Of a stretch of 5,413 nucleotides of DNA, positions 1-5,413 are shown piece after piece. The stretch lies in contig JAKDNC010000268.1 in the NCBI GenBank assembly GCA_030452025.1, forward strand, positions 1-5,413. The letters are read 5' to 3'. Under the pieces are notes generated by a model, which saw only the letters and a program-made list of their open reading frames with translations, was not told where the DNA came from and ran no database searches. Source of the stretch: Nocardioides sp. (GTDB lineage: Bacteria > Actinomycetota > Actinomycetes > Propionibacteriales > Nocardioidaceae). Both the position numbers and the translations under genes were made by a program. Every line of letters begins with the position of its first letter. Within the stretch, counting starts at the first letter, position 1.

Positions 1-9
1 CCCTACCCC

Positions 10-78
10 GGGGGGGGCGCGTTCCCCAGTGTGGGGGGGCCGTGGGTGTTGTGTGAAACGCATCGTGGGCGGGGGGGG
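10..78. other. G-run cluster downstream of livK (C-rich on the livK sense strand)
   Basis: Three long G runs lie on the plus strand at 10-17 (8 G), 33-39 (7 G) and 71-78 (8 G), with shorter GGG runs between. By hand count positions 1-80 hold about 41 G and 19 C. On the livK-sense (minus) strand this is a C-rich, G-poor stretch that starts soon after the livK stop and hairpin. Such composition is what Rho loading sites look like, and the plus strand could in principle fold as a G-quadruplex. No convincing coding frame is seen here. Function is inferred from composition only. Confidence 0.4.
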
Positions 79-95
79 TGTCCGGCAGGGGCCCT

Positions 96-112
96 CGCAC
101 TGCTTCAGTGCG
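96..112 (-). terminator. hairpin just past the livK stop, probable terminator
   Basis: A perfect 7-bp stem (CGCACTG at 96-102, CAGTGCG at 106-112) closes a 3-nt loop and begins 8 nt after the livK stop codon. There is no U-tract after the stem on the livK strand; a C-rich region follows instead. U-less hairpins are common at actinobacterial gene ends, so it may terminate or stabilise the 3' end, possibly together with Rho acting on the C-rich downstream region. Confidence 0.5.
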
Positions 113-120
113 TCAGCTGA

Positions 121-1446
121 TCACTTGATGTCGTCAGCCGAGATGTCACCCTTGCTGGCCTTGACGAACTCGTAGGTGCCGTCCGGCTTGTACTGGTAGA
201 TGCCGATGTAGGCAGAACCGGGGTCACCGTTGGGCAGGAAGTCGACCGGGCCGCTGTAGCCGTCGTAGTCGATGTCCTCACCCTCTTCGAGCATGCCCTT
301 GCACTCCTTGAAGGAGGTGCACTTGGTGCCGTCACGCGAGACGTTGACGAGCTCCTTGGCAATCGCGGGACCAGCGTCGGAGTCAGCCGCAATGGCGGCC
401 AGACCCATGAGGACCGTGCCGTCGTAGGACTCGGCCGCGTAGCTCCAGTCCTTGAGGTTCTTGCCGCTGGGCACGGTCTTGAGCTTCTTCTTCAGCTCGG
501 CCGTGGCAGCAACACCCGGGAGCGAGCCCTTGACGTTCGGACCCATCGTGCCGGGCTTGAAGACATCGGAGAAGTCACTCAGGTTGCCGTCGACGAGATA
601 GATCTTCTTCTCCGCCGGGCCGATTCCCTGCTTGACCATCTCTGGGATGATCTTCTTCGTCTCGTCGAAGCCGATCAGGACGATCGCGTCCGGGTCCTCC
701 CCCTTGACCTCGGAGACCTCCGTGGAGTAGTTCGCCGCCTTGGGGTCGTAGATGATCTTCTTGACGATCTCGCCGTTGCTCGCCTCGACGTTCTTCTCCA
801 CGTTGTCGGCCAGACCCGTGCCGTAGGCGTCCTGGAGGGCCAAGATGCCAACGCGCGAGGCGCCGTCCGCGATGATCGTGTCGGCGAGCACCCGTCCCTG
901 CAGCGTGTCCGGTGGTGCGGTGCGGAAGTAGAGCCCGTTGTCGCAGTACTTGCTGAACTCGTCGGAGGTGTTCGCCGGTGACATCTCGACCATCCCGGCA
1001 CTGGTGATCTTGTCGATCACGAGCAAGGAGACCGAGGATGAGGCCGCGCCGAGGACGACATCCGCGTTCGCGCTGATGAGGCTGTCCACCGACTGCGAGG
1101 CAATCGGGTTCTGCGCGTCACCCGAGTCGGAATGCTGCACCGCGACCGGCTTGCCCAGGACACCGCCCGCATCGTTCATGTCCTTGACGGCGAGGTCCAC
1201 CGCTGCGAACTCGGGCGGGCCGAGAAACGCGAGGGAGCCCGTCTGTGGCAGCAGCGTGCCCACCTTGAACTGGCCATCACCCTTGACGTCCGGGAATTCC
1301 TGGACCTTGCATTCCTTGGAGTCCGAGGCATTGTCGCTATCGCCTGCGGAATCGCTGTCGCTGTCGCTGCCGCAGGCGCTCAAAGTGAGCACAGCGCCCA
1401 TGGCAAGTGCCGTCCCGAGACGCCAGATTTTGGTGGGGCGAATCAT
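121..1446 (-). CDS. branched-chain amino acid ABC transporter substrate-binding lipoprotein (LivK/LivJ family)
   Basis: This 441-residue protein is a type I periplasmic-binding-fold receptor. It would be anchored outside the membrane and deliver an amino acid or a related small ligand to a Liv-type permease. Residues 1-24 form a lipoprotein signal: basic RPTKIWR, a hydrophobic core, then lipobox LSAC with the lipidated Cys25. A Ser/Asp-rich linker (26-45) tethers the domain. The family-typical N-terminal strand with TLLPQTG is at 64-70, followed by DMNDAGGVLGKPV at 89-101. The ligand-loop segment GAASSSVS is at 133-140 and SPANTS at 156-161. NYSTEV is at 239-244 and YDG at 341-343. Cys376 and Cys382 could form a disulfide. 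The ATG start is supported by a GGAGGG ribosome site 3 nt upstream. A TAGGTT -10-like element (1505-1510) lies about 60 nt upstream, but no good -35 is visible. Permease and ATPase genes are not in the window and may lie beyond position 1. The exact ligand cannot be told from sequence; amides, urea or short peptides are possible in this family. Confidence 0.92.
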   Translation of the reverse strand: MIRPTKIWRLGTALAMGAVLTLSACGSDSDSDSAGDSDNASDSKECKVQEFPDVKGDGQFKVGTLLPQTGSLAFLGPPEFAAVDLAVKDMNDAGGVLGKPVAVQHSDSGDAQNPIASQSVDSLISANADVVLGAASSSVSLLVIDKITSAGMVEMSPANTSDEFSKYCDNGLYFRTAPPDTLQGRVLADTIIADGASRVGILALQDAYGTGLADNVEKNVEASNGEIVKKIIYDPKAANYSTEVSEVKGEDPDAIVLIGFDETKKIIPEMVKQGIGPAEKKIYLVDGNLSDFSDVFKPGTMGPNVKGSLPGVAATAELKKKLKTVPSGKNLKDWSYAAESYDGTVLMGLAAIAADSDAGPAIAKELVNVSRDGTKCTSFKECKGMLEEGEDIDYDGYSGPVDFLPNGDPGSAYIGIYQYKPDGTYEFVKASKGDISADDIK

Positions 1447-1449
1447 TGA

Positions 1450-1455
1450 CCCTCC
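1450..1455 (-). promoter_or_regulatory. Shine-Dalgarno of livK
   Basis: GGAGGG on the minus strand sits 3 nt before the ATG at 1446. It fixes the livK start and contrasts with pdtaR and pyk, which have no comparable site. Confidence 0.75.
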
Positions 1456-1590
1456 GTTTGATCACGGGTTTCCGCCACACCGGTCGGCGCGGCCTGATGT
1501 GAGCAACCTAACGCCCACGACCCCTTGATTTCGGCTGTACGCCCGGCCGATGCGAATTCGTGATCTTTGGGATGTGCCGCGGCTTGTCGC

Positions 1591-2214
1591 TCAGGCGTGC
1601 GGGCCCTGCTGGCCTGTCAGCCCGCTCACGCCGTGCTCGACGACACCCTCGGCGACCTGCTTCATGGACAGGCGCAGGTCCATGGCGGTCTTCTGGATCC
1701 AGCGGAACGCATCGGGCTCGCTCAGATGCAACTCCTTCTGCAGGACGCCCTTGGCGCGATCGACCACCTTGCGAGTCTCGAGCCGCTCGGTGAGGTCGGC
1801 AACCTCATCCTCGAGGATGGCCACTTCCTGAAACCGGCTCACCGCCATCTCGATGGCGGGCACCAGATCATTGCGGGAGAACGGCTTGACGAGATAGGCC
1901 ATCGCCCCGGCGTCCCGGGCTCGCTCGACCAGCTCACGCTGGGAGAAGGCAGTCAGGATGACCACCGGTGCGATCCGCTGCCCCGCGATACGTTCAGCAG
2001 CGGAGATTCCGTCCAGCTTGGGCATCTTCACGTCGAGGACGACGAGGTCCGGGCGCAACGCTTCTGCGAGCGCAATCGCCTGTTCCCCGTCGGCGCCCTG
2101 ACCCACGACGTCGTACCCCTCCTCGACGAGCATCTCGGCGAGGTCCATCCGGATCAGGGCCTCGTCCTCTGCGATCACGACGCGGTGGGAGGCGGAGCTG
2201 AGCTTGTCTGTCAC
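1591..2214 (-). CDS. pdtaR: ANTAR-domain response regulator, PdtaR type (transcription antiterminator)
   Basis: This 207-residue two-domain protein has a CheY-like receiver (about 10-128) and a C-terminal ANTAR RNA-binding domain (about 140-195). The receiver has the acidic pocket E16/D17 in IAEDE, phospho-acceptor D61 in VVLDVKMP, T88 in ILTAF and K110 in LVKPF, so phosphorylation should be intact. The linker EVADLTERLETRKVVDRAKG is predicted coiled-coil; it runs into the ANTAR core with RAKG (153-156), W172 and a final helix around LSMKQVAEGVV. In the family, phosphorylation by the histidine kinase PdtaS promotes dimerisation and binding to twin-hexaloop RNAs, which blocks termination. M. 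tuberculosis Rv1626 is the reference member. No kinase gene is in the window, which fits the usual unlinked arrangement. The start is GTG at 2214, with no Shine-Dalgarno but a -10 element 6 nt upstream, so translation is probably leaderless. It is divergent from the tRNA gene. Confidence 0.95.
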   Translation of the reverse strand: MTDKLSSASHRVVIAEDEALIRMDLAEMLVEEGYDVVGQGADGEQAIALAEALRPDLVVLDVKMPKLDGISAAERIAGQRIAPVVILTAFSQRELVERARDAGAMAYLVKPFSRNDLVPAIEMAVSRFQEVAILEDEVADLTERLETRKVVDRAKGVLQKELHLSEPDAFRWIQKTAMDLRLSMKQVAEGVVEHGVSGLTGQQGPHA

Positions 2215-2220
2215 GCATCA

Positions 2221-2226
2221 AGAATA
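2221..2226 (-). promoter_or_regulatory. -10 element of the pdtaR promoter (leaderless)
   Basis: The minus strand reads TATTCT here, matching the TANNNT consensus for housekeeping sigma factors. Six bases then separate it from the GTG start at 2214, so the expected transcription start falls on the G of the start codon. The -35 region is weak (TTCGTG or similar at an 18-nt spacing). The lack of a ribosome site in this short interval supports a leaderless mRNA. Confidence 0.55.
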
Positions 2227-2291
2227 GGGCTGCCGGGAAGGGTGCACGAAACCAACGACGCCCCGAAGCCGCGAGATCGTCGTCCGTCGGG

Positions 2292-2297
2292 TACTCT
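2292..2297 (+). promoter_or_regulatory. possible -10 element of the tRNA promoter
   Basis: TACTCT fits TANNNT and would put the transcription start at about 2304, six bases before the mature tRNA 5' end. No recognisable TTGACA-like -35 box is seen 16-18 nt upstream. If it is real, the downstream LAGLIDADG gene is probably transcribed from it too, because no promoter-like element is visible between the tRNA and that gene. Confidence 0.4.
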
Positions 2298-2309
2298 CAT
2301 CCCGCCTGA

Positions 2310-2385
2310 GCCCCGGTAGCCCAACGGCAGAGGCCATGGTCTCAAACACCATCCAGTGTGGGTTCGAATCCCACCCGGGGCACCA
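2310..2385 (+). tRNA. tRNA with CAA anticodon, Leu-type by anticodon but with short variable loop
   Basis: The gene folds as a complete cloverleaf. The acceptor stem has 7 perfect pairs (GCCCCGG 2310-2316 with CCGGGGC 2375-2381). The D-arm has a 3-bp stem GCC/GGC with G18G19 in the loop. The anticodon stem ATGGT/ACCAT has 5 perfect pairs, and the loop CTCAAAC gives anticodon CAA (2343-2345). The T-arm GTGGG/CCCAC has loop TTCGAAT. The discriminator is A2382 and CCA is encoded (2383-2385). The CAA anticodon would read the leucine codon TTG. The variable region is only CCAGT (2353-2357), whereas bacterial tRNA-Leu normally belongs to class II with a long variable arm. Anticodon-based tools would call it tRNA-Leu; its true charging identity is uncertain. 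It is a continuous gene with no intron, in a divergent spacer with pdtaR and 39 bp ahead of the HTH/LAGLIDADG gene. Confidence 0.93.
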
Positions 2386-2424
2386 CGCGTTCCCCTGTCG
2401 GTGGCAACGTGCAGGCTCGGTCGC

Positions 2425-3174
2425 GTGTATCCCGAACCAGTGCGGGCCGTGGCACGGAATTCGCTCAGCCGTGGCGCGAGTGTCTCCGAGGTGTCCCGGG
2501 CACTCGGAGTGGCCCGCTCCACCGTGCGGGACTGGCGGGACCGTCGCGCAGATGTTCGATCACCAAGCACATGCGCCCGGTGTTTCGGAGCCAGTCCGTG
2601 GCCAGCCCCAGACTACGCAGCGCTGCTTGGCTTCTACCTGGGCGACGGCTGTCTCTCCACCCACGACAACAAGGTGGTGTTGAGGGTCACCTGTGATGCG
2701 AAGCACCCCGCGATCGTAGGTGACGTGTCATTACTGATGGCCCGCTTCGCACGCGACCGCTCCGTGTTCCACGTCCAGGCGCCAGGATGCATTGTGGTCC
2801 AGTGCGGTTGGAAGCACTGGTTGTGCCTGTTCCCGCAGCACGGCCCCGGGCGCAAGCACGAGCGAAGGATCGAGCTCGAGGATTGGCAGAGCGAGATCGT
2901 CGACACGCACCCGGCCGAATTTCTACGTGGCCTCTTCCACTCCGACGGCTGCAGGCTGATCAACACCGTTCGCAGGGCAGCCGCCGGCGGGGTGAAGATC
3001 TACTCCTACCCCCGTTGGCAGTTCAGCAACCGCTCGGAGGACATCCTCGGGCTGTGCAGCACCACCCTCGACCGGCTCGGAGTCTCTTGGCGTCGCTCCT
3101 CGAAGGTGCACATCTCCGTCTCCCGGCGCGATGGCGTCGCAGCGCTGGACGAGGCGATCGGCCTGAAGGCCTGA
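2425..3174 (+). CDS. HTH and LAGLIDADG-like (homing endonuclease family) protein next to the tRNA
   Basis: With the chosen GTG start this is a 249-residue protein. Residues 17-37 form a helix-turn-helix (VSEVSRALGVARSTVRDW), resembling transposase or Sin-type DNA-binding heads. A CARC pair (Cys50, Cys53) may be half of a zinc knuckle. Two LAGLIDADG-like motifs follow, ALLGFYLGDG (66-75) and FLRGLFHSDG (166-175). Their acidic residues D74 and D174 are both kept, 100 residues apart as in a single-chain two-motif enzyme. A basic stretch QHGPGRKHER (138-147) lies between them. The frame is open back to 2356, inside the tRNA T-arm, but that part only translates tRNA sequence (WVRIPPGAP). GTG 2425 starts just before YPEPVR with a weak CAGG 9 nt upstream; GTG 2401 is the alternative. 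It is not inside an intron or intein. A function as nuclease, regulator like WhiA, or tRNA-linked factor cannot be decided from sequence. One TTA and at least two TTG leucine codons occur. Confidence 0.85.
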   Translation: MYPEPVRAVARNSLSRGASVSEVSRALGVARSTVRDWRDRRADVRSPSTCARCFGASPWPAPDYAALLGFYLGDGCLSTHDNKVVLRVTCDAKHPAIVGDVSLLMARFARDRSVFHVQAPGCIVVQCGWKHWLCLFPQHGPGRKHERRIELEDWQSEIVDTHPAEFLRGLFHSDGCRLINTVRRAAAGGVKIYSYPRWQFSNRSEDILGLCSTTLDRLGVSWRRSSKVHISVSRRDGVAALDEAIGLKA

Positions 3175-3184
3175 GCATCTTCAG
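3163..3184. terminator. inverted repeat across the convergent gene ends, weak bidirectional terminator candidate
   Basis: CTGAAG (3163-3168) and CTTCAG (3179-3184) can pair around a 10-nt loop. The repeat overlaps the stop codons of both the plus-strand LAGLIDADG gene and pyruvate kinase. The stem is only 6 bp and has no T-tract on either side, so terminator activity is a guess from position. Confidence 0.25.
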
Positions 3185-4623
3185 CGGTGGTAGGCCGGTG
3201 CCACCTGATTGATCGCGTCGCCGATCCGGTGGATGCGCAGGGCGTTGGTCGACCCGGGGATCCCCGGCGGACTCCCGGCGATGATCACGACCAACTCGCC
3301 CTCCTTGACCCGTCCGGCCGTGAGCAGGGCCTCGTCCACCTGGCGCACCATCTCGTCGGTGTGCTCCACAGCGTCGGTCTTGAAGGTCTCGACCCCCCAA
3401 GTCATCGCGAGCTGCGAGCGGACCCGGGCCTCGGGGGTGAAGGCCAAGATCGGGATGTGCCCGCGATAGCGGGCCAGCCGCCTGGCGGAGTCACCACTCT
3501 GGGTGAAGGCGACGAGATACTTTGCGCCGACCCGTTCGCCGACCTCGGCCGCCGCCTTGGCGATCACTCCTCCACGGGTCTTGGGATTCCAGTCGATGGC
3601 AGCCATGTGACCCAGGGTGTGGTCCTCCGCCGAGGCGAGGATGCGGACCATCGTCTCCACAGTGACGATCGGATACTGCCCGACACTCGTCTCCCCGGAC
3701 AGCATCACCGCGTCGGTGCCGTCAAGCACCGCGTTCGCGACGTCGGAGGCCTCGGCACGCGTCGGCGCAGGCGCCCCGATCATCGACTCCAGCATCTGGG
3801 TGGCCACGATCACCGGCTTTGCGTTGCGTCGTGCCTTCTCGATGACCTTCTTCTGGATGAACGGCACGTCCTCCAGCGGGCACTCCACACCGAGGTCGCC
3901 ACGGGCCACCATCACACCGTCGAACGCATCCACGATCTCGTCGAGGTTCTCGACCGCCTGCGGCTTCTCGATCTTGGCGATCACCGGCAGGAGCACGCCG
4001 ACCTCGCGCATCACCACACGGACGTCCTCGACGTCCTTGGCGTTTCTCACGAAGGAGAGCGCGATGAAGTCGACCGACAGCGACAGGGCGAAACGCAGGT
4101 CCTCGATGTCCTTCTCCGACAACGCCGGCACGGACACGGCCACGCCGGGAAGGTTGATCCCCTTGTGGTTGCTGACCTTCCCACCCACGACCACCTCGGT
4201 GCGCACGGTGTCTCCGTCGACGGAAACCACCTTGAGTCGCACCTTGCCGTCGTCGATCAGGATCGGGTCGCCCGGCTTCACGTCGCCCGGCAGGCCGTCG
4301 TACGTCGTGGAGGCCAGCGTCGCGTCGCCGGGCACGTCCCGGGTGGTGATGGAGAACTCCTTGCCCTTGACCAGAAGTGCCGGCCCGTCCTCGATCACGC
4401 CGAGGCGGATCTTAGGACCCTGGAGGTCGGCGAAGATCGCCACCCCGTGGCCGCTGTCGTCCGAGGCCTTGCGGACCATCCGGTAACTGTTCAGGTGGTC
4501 CGCATGGGTGCCGTGGCTCATGTTCATCCGGGCCACGTCCATACCGGCGTCGACCAGACGGCGGATGGACTCAGGGGACGAGGTTGCAGGGCCGAGGGTG
4601 CAGACGATCTTTGCTCTACGCAC
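3181..4623 (-). CDS. pyk: pyruvate kinase
   Basis: This complete 480-residue enzyme transfers phosphate from phosphoenolpyruvate to ADP, giving pyruvate and ATP, the last step of glycolysis in the cytosol. The A/B/C domain order is normal. N-terminal CTLGPAT is at 8-14, and R32, N34, S36 and H37 are in ARMNMSHG. D66 and K71 lie in ADLQGPKIR. The lid-like B domain covers about 73-166. The family signature VIAKIEKPQAVENL (214-227) supplies catalytic K217 and metal ligand E219; D243 in ARGDLGVE is the second metal ligand, and T275 lies in ATQMLESM. The C domain (about 345-480) ends with IAGSPPGIPGSTN, which belongs to the effector region. K71 occupies the site that is Glu in K+-dependent enzymes. 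The start is GTG, giving MRRAKIV, the usual actinobacterial N-terminus. It lies 31 bp behind gltD on the same strand but seems to have its own leaderless promoter. It ends 6 bp from the convergent LAGLIDADG gene. Confidence 0.98.
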   Translation of the reverse strand: MRRAKIVCTLGPATSSPESIRRLVDAGMDVARMNMSHGTHADHLNSYRMVRKASDDSGHGVAIFADLQGPKIRLGVIEDGPALLVKGKEFSITTRDVPGDATLASTTYDGLPGDVKPGDPILIDDGKVRLKVVSVDGDTVRTEVVVGGKVSNHKGINLPGVAVSVPALSEKDIEDLRFALSLSVDFIALSFVRNAKDVEDVRVVMREVGVLLPVIAKIEKPQAVENLDEIVDAFDGVMVARGDLGVECPLEDVPFIQKKVIEKARRNAKPVIVATQMLESMIGAPAPTRAEASDVANAVLDGTDAVMLSGETSVGQYPIVTVETMVRILASAEDHTLGHMAAIDWNPKTRGGVIAKAAAEVGERVGAKYLVAFTQSGDSARRLARYRGHIPILAFTPEARVRSQLAMTWGVETFKTDAVEHTDEMVRQVDEALLTAGRVKEGELVVIIAGSPPGIPGSTNALRIHRIGDAINQVAPAYHR

Positions 4624-4630
4624 GCCCTCG

Positions 4631-4636
4631 ACCCTA
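4631..4636 (-). promoter_or_regulatory. -10 element of the pyk promoter (leaderless)
   Basis: The minus strand reads TAGGGT, a TANNNT match, followed by 7 bases and then the GTG start at 4623, so transcription would begin at or one base before the start codon. A GAGGG string lies between, but only 1 nt from the GTG, too close to act as a normal ribosome site. The -35 region has no clear TTGACA match. The element sits in the 31-bp gap after the gltD stop, so gltD read-through is an alternative way to express pyk. Confidence 0.45.
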
Positions 4637-4654
4637 TCCCGTCCCCCGAGTCGA

Positions 4655-5413
<759 letters not shown>

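Noticed and set aside
1447..1590. Twin-hexaloop ANTAR target or intrinsic terminator between pdtaR and livK
   Set aside because: Only a weak 5-bp TCGGC/GCCGA pairing with a 10-nt loop was found by eye. There is no pair of hexaloop hairpins with the expected A1/G4 loop bases and no T-tract.
121..2214. AmiC/AmiR-like sensor pair formed by the LivK-type protein and the ANTAR regulator
   Set aside because: AmiC is cytoplasmic and binds AmiR directly, while this LivK has a clear lipoprotein signal and lies outside the membrane. The regulator here has an intact phosphorylation site, so PdtaS-type control fits better.
1567..2319. Plus-strand open frame opposite pdtaR running to the tRNA
   Set aside because: It is an antisense shadow of pdtaR with no recognisable domain, and it runs into the tRNA gene.
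2310..3174. Integrative element inserted at the tRNA 3' end
   Set aside because: No second copy of the tRNA 3' end was found by eye downstream, and no integrase or excisionase is present. The LAGLIDADG gene is followed at once by pyk.
2310..3174. Group I intron or intein harbouring the LAGLIDADG gene
   Set aside because: The tRNA is continuous and foldable, and the LAGLIDADG protein has no intein splice motifs or flanking host-protein exteins.

Overview
The window reads as chromosomal DNA of a high-GC actinomycete. Third codon positions are strongly G/C, GTG starts are common, mRNAs look leaderless, an ANTAR response regulator of the PdtaR type is present, and the pyruvate kinase has the actinobacterial N-terminus (MRRAKIVCTLGPA). 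The gene order and protein sequences suggest Nocardioides or a relative, but that assignment is inference, not a database result.

Layout from left to right. Positions 1-120 are a G-run-rich (+ strand) intergenic stretch with a hairpin just past the livK stop. Next is a branched-chain-amino-acid-type ABC transporter substrate-binding lipoprotein (minus, 121-1446), then a 144-bp gap, then a PdtaR-like ANTAR antiterminator response regulator (minus, 1591-2214). A 95-bp divergent spacer follows, carrying the regulator's promoter and probably the tRNA promoter. A tRNA gene with anticodon CAA (plus, 2310-2385) is followed 39 bp later by a free-standing protein with an N-terminal helix-turn-helix and two LAGLIDADG-like motifs (plus, about 2425-3174). 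This converges with only 6 bp to spare on pyruvate kinase (minus, 3181-4623). Upstream of pyruvate kinase on the same strand is the C-terminal half of the glutamate synthase small subunit gltD (minus, 4655-5413, cut by the window edge).

Most of the window is core metabolism and regulation: amino-acid uptake (LivK), RNA-level control (PdtaR), the last step of glycolysis (Pyk) and nitrogen assimilation (GltD). The odd part is the plus-strand pair in the middle. The tRNA has a Leu(CAA) anticodon and discriminator A73 but only a 5-nt variable loop, so it lacks the long variable arm of normal bacterial tRNA-Leu. Directly behind it is a homing-endonuclease-like HTH protein that keeps both acidic motif residues and contains a TTA leucine codon. 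This tRNA plus LAGLIDADG/HTH pair is the best candidate in the window for a poorly described system. Two minus-strand genes (pdtaR and pyk) also have a TANNNT element placed 6-7 nt before a GTG start, which predicts leaderless transcripts.
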